Of a stretch of DNA of 64,000 nucleotides, positions 49,381-56,880 are shown piece by piece; the stretch's first letter is position 1, and the number at the start of each line of letters is the position of its first letter. The translations under genes and the position numbers were made by a program. Source of the DNA: JANYCG01 sp031392945 (GTDB lineage: Bacteria > Pseudomonadota > Gammaproteobacteria > Burkholderiales > Burkholderiaceae_C); contig JANMVT010000195.1 of assembly GCA_031392945.1 (NCBI GenBank), forward strand, positions 1-64,000, written 5' to 3'. The notes under the pieces are model-generated. The model was not told the DNA's origin. It was given only the letters and a program-made list of their open reading frames with translations, and did no database searches.

Positions 49381-49396
49381 TGTTCGCAACCGAACA
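49381..49396. promoter_or_regulatory. Perfect 16-bp palindrome upstream of the PPK2 gene
   Basis: TGTTCGCAACCGAACA, six-base arms without mismatch, 55 bp before the chosen ATG. Its position makes the earlier ATG at 49425 improbable, because too little room would remain for a promoter. Confidence 0.68.
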
Positions 49397-49451
49397 GACG
49401 AATCGGTCGCAGGCAGGCAAGCTGATGAACCATACTTTACGGAATGCGGCC

Positions 49452-50315
49452 ATGAACGCAAAAACCAGACAGGGCAAACCCATCACGCCGGCCGAAAAAG
49501 CGGCGGCCATCGGCAAGCGGGCCGGGGCGCCCGATCCGGCGGGTGCCGGTGTTTCGATCGCCCGCAAGGACTACAAAGCCCAGATGCGCCTGCTCCAGAT
49601 CGAGTTGGTGAAATTGCAGCGCCACATCATCGCCTGCGGGGAAAAGATCCTCGTTTTGTTTGAAGGGCGCGACGCGGCCGGCAAGGACGGCAGCATCAAG
49701 CGCATCGTCAAGTACCTGAGCCCGCGTGAAACGCGGGTGGTGGCGCTTGGCAAGCCGTCCGACCGGCAGCAGAGCGGCTGGTACTTCCAGCGTTATGTGG
49801 CCCAGCTTCCGGTGGCGCAGGAGCTGGTTTTGTTCAATCGCAGCTGGTACAACCGCGCCGGCGTCGAACAGGTGATGGGTTTTTGCACCGAAGACGAGTA
49901 CGAGGCCTTCATGCAGACCGTGCCGAAGTTCGAGGAAATGCTGGTCAATTCCGGCTTCACGCTGCTGAAGTACTACCTGGACATCAGCAAGGACGAGCAG
50001 ATTCTGCGTCTGGCCGACCGTGCGCGCAACCCGCTCAAGCAATGGAAGGCCAGTCCGATCGACGCGGTCGCCGTCAAGCACTGGAAAGCCTACTCCAGCG
50101 CGCGCGACGCCATGCTGCTGCGCACCCACACCGCCACGTCGCCATGGTGCGTCGTGCGGGGCGACGACAAGCGCCTGGCGCGGCTCAACCTGATGCGCGA
50201 CATGTTGTCACGCCTTCGTTACGCCGACAAAAACGAGGCATTGCTGCGGCCCGACCGTACCATCGTGTTCGAATTCACGCTGGATTGCATCGGCGCCAAA
50301 AAACTGGCCCGCTGA
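49452..50315 (+). CDS. ppk2: Polyphosphate kinase 2 family protein
   Basis: 287 residues from the ATG at 49452 (GGAA upstream); the ATG at 49425 would add nine residues. Walker A is ILVLFEGRDAAGKDGSIKRI, with Lys78 in the loop. Walker B lies in QELVLFNRSWYNRAGVEQVM. The lid region carries WKASPIDAVAVKHWKAYSSA. C-terminal YADKNEALLRPDRTIVFEFT is also conserved. PPK2 enzymes make (d)NTPs or (d)NDPs from polyphosphate, or the reverse. This single-domain form probably phosphorylates nucleotides with polyphosphate as donor. The stress palindrome upstream fits a role in energy supply during starvation. Confidence 0.93.
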   Translation: MNAKTRQGKPITPAEKAAAIGKRAGAPDPAGAGVSIARKDYKAQMRLLQIELVKLQRHIIACGEKILVLFEGRDAAGKDGSIKRIVKYLSPRETRVVALGKPSDRQQSGWYFQRYVAQLPVAQELVLFNRSWYNRAGVEQVMGFCTEDEYEAFMQTVPKFEEMLVNSGFTLLKYYLDISKDEQILRLADRARNPLKQWKASPIDAVAVKHWKAYSSARDAMLLRTHTATSPWCVVRGDDKRLARLNLMRDMLSRLRYADKNEALLRPDRTIVFEFTLDCIGAKKLAR

Positions 50316-50343
50316 CTGTCGGCAAAGCAGTATTTCAGGGTTG

Positions 50344-50359
50344 TGTTCGCCATCGCACA
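50344..50359. promoter_or_regulatory. 16-bp palindrome upstream of the collagen-like lipoprotein
   Basis: TGTTCGCCATCGCACA, one arm mismatch, 123 bp before the ATG at 50483. Confidence 0.5.
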
Positions 50360-50482
50360 GAACTGCGCGCCCAAGCGCCTTATCCTGACCCTGTGCCGTA
50401 GGCGATGCCGGATCGCAGCGGCTAATTCACGGGAGGCCAAACACCTCGCGTTCCGAGATTGCCCACTTTTCAAGGATCCACA

Positions 50483-50746
50483 ATGAACCATCCAATCCCA
50501 ATTCTGGCGCTGTTCGCAGCCCTGGCGCTTGGCGCCTGTCAAAAGCCCGATGTCGTCGTCATGCCGACTACGCCTGTCGCTGTGCCTGGGCCCGCCGGCC
50601 CCACCGGAGCCACCGGCAACACCGGTTCGACCGGCAGTCAGGGCAATGACGGCAACACGGGCAACACGGGTGCCACCGGCAAGACCGGCGGCGGCACCAC
50701 CGTCGTCGTCGTTCCTGGCGCGCCCGCATCGGCGCCTGCGAACTGA
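50483..50746 (+). CDS. Collagen-like (Gly-X-Y) lipoprotein
   Basis: 87 residues. Lipoprotein signal IPILALFAALALGACQKPDV, with lipobox LGAC. After a short Pro/Val stretch there are eleven uninterrupted Gly-X-Y triplets (GPAGPTGATGNTGSTGSQGN onward), then a TGGGTTVVVVPGAPAS tail. Bacterial Gly-X-Y tracts can form collagen-like triple helices on the cell surface. AAGGATCCACA precedes the ATG. It is followed by a DUF3309 gene 32 bp downstream. Confidence 0.85.
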   Translation: MNHPIPILALFAALALGACQKPDVVVMPTTPVAVPGPAGPTGATGNTGSTGSQGNDGNTGNTGATGKTGGGTTVVVVPGAPASAPAN

Positions 50747-50778
50747 GGCATGTTTTTCAATCCTTCAAGGAGAATCCC

Positions 50779-50937
50779 ATGAGTCTTGGCACCATACTTT
50801 TGATCGTTCTGGTTTTGCTGCTGATTGGCGTCTTTCCTACCTGGGGGCACAGCAGCAGTTGGGGTTATGGCCCCAGCGGCGGAATCGGCCTGTTGGTGGT
50901 CATCGTGATCGTACTGCTGGTGATGGGGCGAATCTAG
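50779..50937 (+). CDS. DUF3309-family small membrane protein
   Basis: 52 residues, too short for many gene callers. MSLGTILLIVLVLLLIGVFP is one membrane helix, then TWGHSSSWGYGPSGG is the family's conserved Trp/Tyr/Gly motif, then IGLLVVIVIVLLVMGRI a second helix. AAGGAG lies 6 bp before the ATG. DUF3309 proteins are widespread in proteobacteria with unknown function. The gene is 15 bp upstream of the phospholipase D-type gene, so the lipoprotein, DUF3309 and PLD genes probably form one operon. Confidence 0.88.
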   Translation: MSLGTILLIVLVLLLIGVFPTWGHSSSWGYGPSGGIGLLVVIVIVLLVMGRI

Positions 50938-50952
50938 CGCGACACACCCGCG

Positions 50953-52344
50953 ATGAAGGCCCAGCACGTCCCGCTCCGGTGGTGGTTGGGCCTGGTTTGC
51001 CTGCTGGGGCCGGCCGCCTGCGGCAGCCTGCCGGCCATCGATCCCGACCTGGCGCGTCCTGCCCGGAGCAAAGTTCGCCTAGAAGGCGCAAGGGGCGAAC
51101 TGACGGCCGCGCAAAGCAAGGCCATCCTCGACAAACTAAAGAGCAGCAGCCCGGACACCAACATATTCGACCGCCACATGGCGCTGGAGCAGGCCATTGT
51201 CGGCAGCCCGCTGACCACGGGCAACCAGGTCCAGTTGCTGCAGGACGGCCCGGCCACCTACCGCGCCATGTTCGCCGCCATTCTGGCCGCGAAAGACCAC
51301 ATCAACCTCGAGACCTACATTCTGGATGCCGATGAGGTCGGCCAGCAATTTGTCCAGGCCCTGCTGGACAAACAGCAGCAAGGGGTGCAGGTCAACCTCA
51401 TCCGCGACAGCGTGGGCACCTTGGGCGTGCCGCCGGAATTTTTCAAGAATTTGAGCGACAGGGGCATCAACGTGCTTGAGTTCAACCCGGTCAATCCGCT
51501 GGCCGCGCGCAATGCCTGGGCCTTGAACCAGCGCGACCACCGCAAGCTGCTGATCGTCGATGGCGCCATCGCCTTCCTGGGCGGCATCAACATCAGCAGT
51601 GTCTATTCCGGCGGGTCATCCAGCAAGCGTTCAGGCGCCAACCCCAATGCCAGCCTGGCCTGGCGCGACACCGACCTGCAATTGCAAGGGCCGGTGGTGG
51701 CCGAATTCCAGAAACTGTTTCTTGCGACCTGGGCGAAACAAAATGGTCCGCCGCTGGCAAAAAGCAATTTCTTCCCTTCGCCCGAAAGGCCGGGCAAACA
51801 AGTGGTGCGCGCCATTGGCAGCTCGCCCAGCGATCCCTTCAGCCTGATCTACGCCACCCTGTTGTCAGCCATTGGCAGCGCCGAGACCAGTGTGCACCTC
51901 ACCAACGCGTATTTCGCGCCAGATCCGCAATTGCTGGCGGCGCTGGGCGCAGCCGCCGCGCGCGGGGTGGACGTCAAATTGATCCTGCCCAGCCAAACCG
52001 ATTCGTGGCTGGTGTTCCACGCCGGACGGGGTTATTACGACCAGCTGCTGCGCTCGGGCGTGAAAATTTACGAACGCCGGGGCGTCATCCTGCATTCCAA
52101 AACCGTCCTGGTGGACGGGGTGTGGGCGACTGTCGGCTCCACCAACCTTGACTGGCGCAGCTTTCTTCACAACGAGGAGCTCAACGCCGTGGTGCTGGGC
52201 ACGGAATTCGGCAGCCAGGTTCAGGCCATGTTCGACAAAGACCTAGCCGCTTCGGACGCCATCACGCTGGCCCAGTGGCAACGTCGGCCGCTTGATTTGC
52301 GCATCAAGGAGCTGTTCGCCCGGGTTTGGGAGTACTGGTTGTGA
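50953..52344 (+). CDS. Phospholipase D-family protein (cardiolipin synthase-like)
   Basis: 463 residues. The N-terminus LGLVCLLGPAACGSLPAID looks like a lipoprotein signal. Two HKD motifs are present: RDHRKLLIVDGAIAFLGG and ILHSKTVLVDGVWATVGSTN, each with His, Lys and Asp. The spacing and sequence around INLETYILDADEVGQQF match ClsB/ClsC-type cardiolipin synthases. These enzymes condense two phosphatidylglycerols, or phosphatidylglycerol and phosphatidylethanolamine, to cardiolipin. A lipid anchor would place the enzyme at a periplasmic membrane face, which is uncommon. The stop overlaps a GTG of a gene remnant. Confidence 0.88.
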   Translation: MKAQHVPLRWWLGLVCLLGPAACGSLPAIDPDLARPARSKVRLEGARGELTAAQSKAILDKLKSSSPDTNIFDRHMALEQAIVGSPLTTGNQVQLLQDGPATYRAMFAAILAAKDHINLETYILDADEVGQQFVQALLDKQQQGVQVNLIRDSVGTLGVPPEFFKNLSDRGINVLEFNPVNPLAARNAWALNQRDHRKLLIVDGAIAFLGGINISSVYSGGSSSKRSGANPNASLAWRDTDLQLQGPVVAEFQKLFLATWAKQNGPPLAKSNFFPSPERPGKQVVRAIGSSPSDPFSLIYATLLSAIGSAETSVHLTNAYFAPDPQLLAALGAAAARGVDVKLILPSQTDSWLVFHAGRGYYDQLLRSGVKIYERRGVILHSKTVLVDGVWATVGSTNLDWRSFLHNEELNAVVLGTEFGSQVQAMFDKDLAASDAITLAQWQRRPLDLRIKELFARVWEYWL

Positions 52345-52530
52345 CGCGCCGCTCCCTGCCCGCCCTGGCCTGTCTGGCGCTTGCCCTGGGCGGCGTGATC
52401 TGCATCCTCATCGCCACCGGTGCCTCCTATGGCCTGTCGGGTGTGATGGGTGCGCCATACGCGTTCGATCCGACGATCAATGTGCTGGGGCTCGTGTTTT
52501 CCGCCGCCATCGGGATTCTGTTTGGCTCAC
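52341..52530 (+). pseudogene. MacB/FtsX-type ABC permease, C-terminal remnant
   Basis: From a GTG overlapping the PLD stop, the frame reads LALALGGVICILIATGASYG and then INVLGLVFSAAIGILFGSRR. This is the last membrane helices and start of the tail of MacB-like ABC permeases, whose normal ending continues with a PARRAARLDPIEALR-like motif. Here the frame runs into unrelated sequence after GSRR. Only about 60 codons of an approximately 400-residue protein remain. Confidence 0.65.
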
Positions 52531-52605
52531 GGCGGGTTGGGCGTTCTGGCATTTGCCGCTGTTCGTGTACCGCCCAGGCTACACCAGCATGGGAGCGGTC
52601 GGCGA
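52526..52605 (+). pseudogene. CPBP-family membrane protease remnant
   Basis: In another frame directly after the permease fragment the DNA reads GWAFWHLPLFVYRPGYTSMG. This matches the conserved motif of CPBP (Abi) intramembrane proteases, normally of the type WALWHLPLF. About 25 codons are recognisable and no start or end is intact. Two unrelated remnants joined head to tail point to a deletion scar. Confidence 0.55.
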
Positions 52606-52696
52606 CGCCAGGCCTGGCCCCTTGGTGGGTTTGCGCACAGACCGGCTGGCCAGGTCGGCGCAATCTGCCCGATCTGAACGGCCAACGAGGGCAACC

Positions 52697-53611
52697 ATGA
52701 CCTGTAGACAGCTTGAACGCGCAATCCAAATCCAGGGCATTGTTTTAATGTGCCTGCTGGGCGGCGGCCTGCTTGGATTGACATGGCCGGCGCCGGCCAA
52801 CGCCACCCCGGCTGAATCGCTGCTGGCAAGGCATGCCGGGCTGGAAAACCGGCTGCGCCAAAACCAGTTCAACCGGCCCGTGGTGCTGGATTCGGCTGAA
52901 ACGCCCAACCACGTCACGGGCGAAATCCACGCGGTCATCGACTACCCGTTCCCGGCGGTGAGCGCAGGCCTGAACAACCCCGACCACTGGTGCGACGTGA
53001 TGCACTTGCACATCAACACCAAATATTGCCGTGCAGTGGCTACACCCGCCGGCACGGTCCTCAAGGTCAACATCGGCAAGAAAACCGCTGAAAAATTGAG
53101 CGACGCCCCCCGGCTTGAATTCAAGTACCTGGCCGCTGCGGTGGCCCCGGACTACATTGACTTCAGGCTCAGCGCCAAAGACGGGCCGATGGGCACCAGC
53201 GACTACCGTATAGAACTCGAAGCCATACCGCTGGAAGATGGCAAAACCTTTCTGCACCTGACCTATTCCTACGCCATGAATTTCACCGCCCGGCTGGCCA
53301 TGCAGGCCTATCTGGCGACGCTTGGCAGCGGCAAGGTGGGGTTCACCCAGAGCGGCTTGACGGGCGTCGGCCAGCCTCAATACATAGGCGGCGTGCGCGC
53401 CCTGGTCGAGCGCAACACCATGCGTTATTACCTCGCCATCGACAGCTTTCTGGAAGCCGCCCCGGCCGCTCCAGCCCTGCGGCTTGACCGGCGCTTGCAG
53501 ACCTGGTTTTCAGCCGTCGAGATGTACCCGCGCCAACTGCATGAGGTGGAAAGGGATGATTACATCGCCATGAAACGCGATGAATACCGGCGCCAGCAAA
53601 CGGCAGATTAG
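52697..53611 (+). CDS. Secreted/periplasmic hypothetical protein
   Basis: 304 residues from the ATG at 52697 (GAGGGCAACC upstream). The in-frame reading extends back into the CPBP remnant but has no translation signals there. A signal peptide or anchor (GIVLMCLLGGGLLGLTWPAP) is followed by a mature region with SLLARHAGLENRLRQNQFNR, WCDVMHLHINTKYCRAVATP (two Cys, likely a disulphide) and LHLTYSYAMNFTARLAMQAY. It resembles conserved periplasmic proteins of betaproteobacteria, but I do not know a function. Confidence 0.78.
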   Translation: MTCRQLERAIQIQGIVLMCLLGGGLLGLTWPAPANATPAESLLARHAGLENRLRQNQFNRPVVLDSAETPNHVTGEIHAVIDYPFPAVSAGLNNPDHWCDVMHLHINTKYCRAVATPAGTVLKVNIGKKTAEKLSDAPRLEFKYLAAAVAPDYIDFRLSAKDGPMGTSDYRIELEAIPLEDGKTFLHLTYSYAMNFTARLAMQAYLATLGSGKVGFTQSGLTGVGQPQYIGGVRALVERNTMRYYLAIDSFLEAAPAAPALRLDRRLQTWFSAVEMYPRQLHEVERDDYIAMKRDEYRRQQTAD

Positions 53612-53734
53612 GCGCCTGTGTCCGTGCGCCTGGGCGACAGGCCTTGTCGGCCTTTGCTGACAGCAAGACGGCATGCCGGCTGATCGCTGCCTGTGAAACG
53701 CCGACGGAAGATGGTGTCTTTATGAGGAGCTCAC

Positions 53735-53896
53735 ATGCCAAGCCGCACCCCGCGCCATCTGCATCGTTCACCGGCCCAGGACCCTGAGGAACCGGATGAC
53801 GAAACGCCCTTGCCAGTAGACCCCGATGAAGGCCTGATACCCGCCATGATCCCGGACGACCCGGAATACGACCGCGTGGTTGAGCCGCAGGACTGA
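53735..53896 (+). CDS. Small acidic protein (53 aa)
   Basis: 53 residues with AGGAG 6 bp before the ATG. MPSRTPRHLHRSPAQDPEEP, then an acidic Pro-rich body (DDETPLPVDPDEGLIPAM) ending in DPEYDRVVEPQD. It has no membrane helix and no Cys, and is likely disordered. Small acidic proteins of this type occur beside stress genes in Comamonadaceae, but I cannot name a family. It was found by reading the spacer directly. Confidence 0.5.
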   Translation: MPSRTPRHLHRSPAQDPEEPDDETPLPVDPDEGLIPAMIPDDPEYDRVVEPQD

Positions 53897-53916
53897 CTGC
53901 GATATCACCGGCTTTG

Positions 53917-53932
53917 CGTGCGCTACAGCACA
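53917..53932. promoter_or_regulatory. 16-bp palindrome upstream of the 152-aa hypothetical gene
   Basis: CGTGCGCTACAGCACA, 54 bp before the ATG at 53987. Arms pair with one or two mismatches. Confidence 0.45.
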
Positions 53933-53986
53933 GTCAGCCAGATCCCCATTCCCCATGATCGAGCCTGATTTCAAAGGAGCGTCCCA

Positions 53987-54445
53987 ATGGACAAAACCAA
54001 TCCCCCAACCTCGTTTGGCGTATTCAAGCCGGTCGGCCACATCGTCATTGCGCTGGAAGCCGCTGCAGAGGCGCAGGCCCTTGCCAGCGCACTGCTGGCG
54101 CAGGGGTTTTCAGCGGCCGACCTGGTGCACTACACGCCCCAGGAGATGCTTGACCAGGTCAACGCCGAGATGTTGACGGCGAGCCCGCTGGCGTCTTTGG
54201 GCCAGGACCTCAACCTCATCAAGGCGCACCGGGCCATGGCCGACAAGGGCTGTAGTTTTTTGGTGGTGCATGCGCCCAAGGCCGCGCAAGTGGCCCAGGT
54301 CGCAGCACTGGCCAAAAGCATGAACGCCAAATCCGCCCAGCGCTACGGCAGCCTGATTGTTGAGGAACTGATCATCGCGCCGGGTGCAGAGTCCCAGGTG
54401 TTCGAGTCGCCAGACCGGGGCCTTGACGCCCGTTTGGCGGACTGA
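53987..54445 (+). CDS. Conserved hypothetical cytosolic protein (152 aa)
   Basis: 152 residues. AAAGGAG lies about 8 bp before the ATG. An alpha/beta pattern is visible: VGHIVIALEAAAEAQALASA, LLAQGFSAADLVHYTPQEML, CSFLVVHAPKAAQVAQVAAL, YGSLIVEELI. It looks like a small ferredoxin-like or general-stress fold (compare heat-induced proteins of the YflT type), but that is a guess. There is no secretion signal. The palindrome upstream places it in the putative stress regulon. Confidence 0.7.
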   Translation: MDKTNPPTSFGVFKPVGHIVIALEAAAEAQALASALLAQGFSAADLVHYTPQEMLDQVNAEMLTASPLASLGQDLNLIKAHRAMADKGCSFLVVHAPKAAQVAQVAALAKSMNAKSAQRYGSLIVEELIIAPGAESQVFESPDRGLDARLAD

Positions 54446-54745
54446 CGGCGGTGGCCCGGCGCGGCCTCAAACTGTTTGGCCGCCGCGCTCTGGCGAGCGC
54501 TTGGGGCGCGATGGCCCGCCGCGCGGCGCCGCTCGGCCTCGAAAGCCATCGCGGTCGCGTTGCCCCCGGTTGCGACGCCGAAGCGGCCAAAGCCGGCTCT
54601 GCGCAAACCGTCGCGCAAACGCTGCCCAGCGTCAGCCAGATGAACCGGGTGGCCGCGCGGGACAGGCCAACGGCGACCCGGGCGGGACCGACGCCTCGCG
54701 GATGGTCTGGGCTTTCGCGGCCCGGCAATTTTCAGCGCCACAATC
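54446..54745. other. Stretch without a recognisable gene
   Basis: Very GC-rich sequence. Open frames exist in several registers, but their translations are Arg/Ala/Pro-rich with no domain, no ribosome-binding site and no consistent frame. Together with the alcohol dehydrogenase remnant that follows, it looks like decayed coding DNA. Confidence 0.5.
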
Positions 54746-54793
54746 AAATGCTATTAATAGAATAGCAAACTAATTATATGCCACGAGGGCATA
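54746..54793 (+). repeat. Dispersed AT-rich repeat, copy 8
   Basis: TGCTATTAATAGAATAGCAA then ACTAATTATATGCCACGAGG and GCATACACCC. Hairpin GCTATT/AATAGC is perfect here. Matches copies 1 and 5 closely in the CACGAGGG block. Confidence 0.85.
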
Positions 54794-54862
54794 CACCCTG
54801 TTTTTCTGGAATTTCCGGGAGTGCCGGCAAAACAGCGCCTTCCAGCATCCAAGCAGTCCAAG

Positions 54863-54878
54863 CGTGCGCCAGCGCACG
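54863..54878. promoter_or_regulatory. Palindrome copy abutting the alcohol dehydrogenase remnant
   Basis: CGTGCGCCAGCGCACG has perfect seven-base arms around CA but C/G at the ends instead of T/A. No intact gene lies downstream, so this copy is either orphaned by decay or a chance match. Confidence 0.35.
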
Positions 54879-55099
54879 GGTTATAAATGCGGCGTGTTGA
54901 ATGGCAAAGTGCAGCCGGGATCGAGCGTGGCCATCGTCGTGCAGCAGGTGATGAAACTGACCTGGGGGGGCGCGGCGTGGACACCGCGATCGAGGCGGTG
55001 GGCATCTCGGCGACTTTCGAGCTATGCCAGGACAGCATCGCGGACACCTCCGCCCAAGCCAAGGACACCCGGGCGCTGAAGGTCATCATCAGCGCGTAG
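54875..55099 (+). pseudogene. Zinc-dependent alcohol dehydrogenase remnant
   Basis: In one frame: TGYKCGVLNGKVQPGSSVAI, the entry to the NAD-binding fold of zinc alcohol dehydrogenases (normally GVLNGKVQPGDTVAIVGAGP). The frame then breaks. In a second frame: GVDTAIEAVGISATFELCQD, the nucleotide-binding half's hallmark. Then RALKVIISA and a stop, similar to the family's C-terminus. Large internal parts are missing, so at least two deletions with frameshifts have occurred in a gene normally of about 350 codons. Confidence 0.75.
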
Positions 55100-55255
55100 C
55101 GGTGCAAAGTCAGCATCCTCCTACAAGCTTTGCCCGGAATGGCCTACAGCCTTTCATGGCCGCAAAACCTACAGTCAAGCCATCTTCATCGGTTTGAAGA
55201 TTTCCGGCGTTTCTCAAAATATCCGGACATTTCTCACCCTCATCTAGGATCCTTC

Positions 55256-55870
55256 ATGAAAAAACCTTATCGCACCCTGTCCGCCCTGGCCCTGGCAGCG
55301 GCAAGCCTCGCCGGCGCATCCGTCGCGCAGGCGCAAACTGCCATGTCAAACCCTTCGGGACCGTTCACCATGACCGCTCCAAGAGCCTACATCGGCCTGA
55401 GCGCTGGGCAAACCGATTACCGCCTGAACGGCGGCACAGGGTTTTTCTCGAATGACAGCCGCAGCACCGCTTACAGCTTGACCGGCGGCTCCTACTTCAC
55501 CAACAACTTCGGCGCCGAACTGGCCTACACCGATTTCGGGCGCATCAGCCGCGCTGGCGGCACCTCGCGCGGCGAAGGTGTGAGCTTGCGCCTGGTGGGC
55601 CGGGTGCCGCTGGGCACTTCCTTCAATTTACTCGGCAAAATCGGCACCACCTACGCGCGCACGGACGTGAGTTCCGCGGCCGGCTCGGGCATCGCCCCAG
55701 GCTCCGACCAAGGCTGGGGCCTGTCCATGGGATTGGGCGCCGAATACATGTTCTCGCCCAACTGGTCGGCCCTGCTGTCCTATGACACGCATGACATGCA
55801 CTTCGCTGGCGGCAACACCGACCGTGATCGCGTCAGCGTGACCTCATTGGGCGTGCGTTACTCGTTCTAG
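55256..55870 (+). CDS. Outer-membrane beta-barrel protein (OmpW/OmpA-like)
   Basis: 204 residues from the ATG at 55256. A signal peptide (LSALALAAASLAGASVAQAQ) is followed by alternating beta strands typical of an eight-stranded barrel: RAYIGLSAGQTDYRL, FGAELAYTDFGRISR, GVSLRLVGRVPLGTSFNLLG, WGLSMGLGAEYMFSPNWSAL. It ends in aromatic GVRYSF, the C-terminal Phe signal for BAM-mediated insertion. A longer reading from 55130 is rejected because it puts the signal peptide inside the protein. Substrate is unknown. Confidence 0.85.
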   Translation: MKKPYRTLSALALAAASLAGASVAQAQTAMSNPSGPFTMTAPRAYIGLSAGQTDYRLNGGTGFFSNDSRSTAYSLTGGSYFTNNFGAELAYTDFGRISRAGGTSRGEGVSLRLVGRVPLGTSFNLLGKIGTTYARTDVSSAAGSGIAPGSDQGWGLSMGLGAEYMFSPNWSALLSYDTHDMHFAGGNTDRDRVSVTSLGVRYSF

Positions 55871-55955
55871 GCCACTGCGCTTGCACAACAGGGTCAGAAG
55901 CGACCCTGAACCGGCCTGGGCCGCTCCGCAAGGGGCTGTCCGGGCCGTGCGTTTT

Positions 55956-56507
55956 TCAGGCTGTGTGTGTGTTTACCCAGGCCACGTAGCGGTCCATCCA
56001 GGTTTGAAGGAACTTCACGCTGCCCGCAGCAATGCGGCCATCGGTATCGAACAGGCCGTCTTTGTACTGGACGAAGGCCTCGGGTTGCCCCAAGGTGGGC
56101 ATGTCCTGGGACACCAGAATATTGCGCAGGTGCTGCTGGGCCATGGCGGTGCCCGCAGCGCCCGGCGACACACCGACAATGCCCGCTGGCTTGCCAGTCC
56201 AGGCGCTTTGGCCATAAGGGCGCGAGCCATGGTCAATCACGTTCTTGAGCACACTGGGGATCGAGCGGTTGTGTTCCGGTGTGACAAACAGAATGGCCTG
56301 GGCCACGCTGATTTCGTTTTTCAGGCGCTTCACGCAGTCCGGCGGCGTAGCATCGTTGTCCTGGTTGTAGAGCGGCAAATCGTCGATTTGCACTTGCTCG
56401 AAGGTGAAATCCGCAGGCGCCAGGTGCGCCAGCGCACCGGCCAGCTTGCGGTTGAACGAGTCGCGGCGCAAGCTGCCCACAACCACGGCGATCAGATGGC
56501 GATCCAT
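55956..56507 (-). CDS. NAD(P)H-dependent FMN reductase (ChrR/YieF-like)
   Basis: 183 residues, flavodoxin-like. FMN-phosphate loop VVVGSLRRDSFNRKLAGALA; DDLPLYNQDND; TPEHNRSIPSVLKNVIDHGS; YGQSAWTGKPAGIVGVSPGA. These match the NADPH-dependent FMN reductase family, with E. coli ChrR (YieF) as a close model. Members carry out two-electron reduction of quinones, chromate or azo dyes and help limit oxidative stress. AGGAGAACTGC precedes the ATG. It is convergent with the outer-membrane barrel gene. Confidence 0.9.
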   Translation of the reverse strand: MDRHLIAVVVGSLRRDSFNRKLAGALAHLAPADFTFEQVQIDDLPLYNQDNDATPPDCVKRLKNEISVAQAILFVTPEHNRSIPSVLKNVIDHGSRPYGQSAWTGKPAGIVGVSPGAAGTAMAQQHLRNILVSQDMPTLGQPEAFVQYKDGLFDTDGRIAAGSVKFLQTWMDRYVAWVNTHTA

Positions 56508-56584
56508 GCAGTTCTCCTATAAAAAACCCCACCATAGACTTGCAAGGCGACCGGGCTCCCGGTCGGGCTTGTCCCCGGGGCGCA

Positions 56585-56824
56585 TCAGCGTTTGGCCTGT
56601 GCTTCGCGCTTGACGCCAGGGTCTTCGCCCTTGGAATGGGAAAGGCCTTCGCGCTCTGCAGCCTCAAGTTCTTGCGCTTCCAGCGGTGTGGCGGGCTTCG
56701 CCCTTTGGGCTGCGCCAGCGACCTTGCCAGACTTGACAAACGACTGCACTGACTCGTCATACTTTTCGGCAGATTTGTAGTCGCCTTCGCCCTGCACGGC
56801 TTTTGAATCATTGCCAGGTTTCAT
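56585..56824 (-). CDS. Small hydrophilic hypothetical protein (79 aa)
   Basis: 79 residues with GGAGG 7 bp ahead of the ATG. Very polar, Lys/Glu-rich: KAVQGEGDYKSAEKYDESVQ, FVKSGKVAGAAQRAKPATPL, EAQELEAAEREGLSHSKGED. It is likely disordered and LEA- or stress-protein-like in composition. Similar short proteins occur next to PRC-barrel or CsbD genes in Burkholderiales, as I recall. It lies 57 bp downstream of the PRC-barrel gene on the same strand. Confidence 0.65.
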   Translation of the reverse strand: MKPGNDSKAVQGEGDYKSAEKYDESVQSFVKSGKVAGAAQRAKPATPLEAQELEAAEREGLSHSKGEDPGVKREAQAKR

Positions 56825-56880
56825 GAAGAACCTCCAGGTAAATTCTGAGGCAGGAAAACCTGCCCAAGACATCAGGCCAT

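Noticed and set aside
54451..54765. 104-codon plus-strand frame and overlapping frames
   Set aside because: No ribosome-binding site, no domain, and Arg/Ala-rich shadow-like composition. Treated as decayed DNA.
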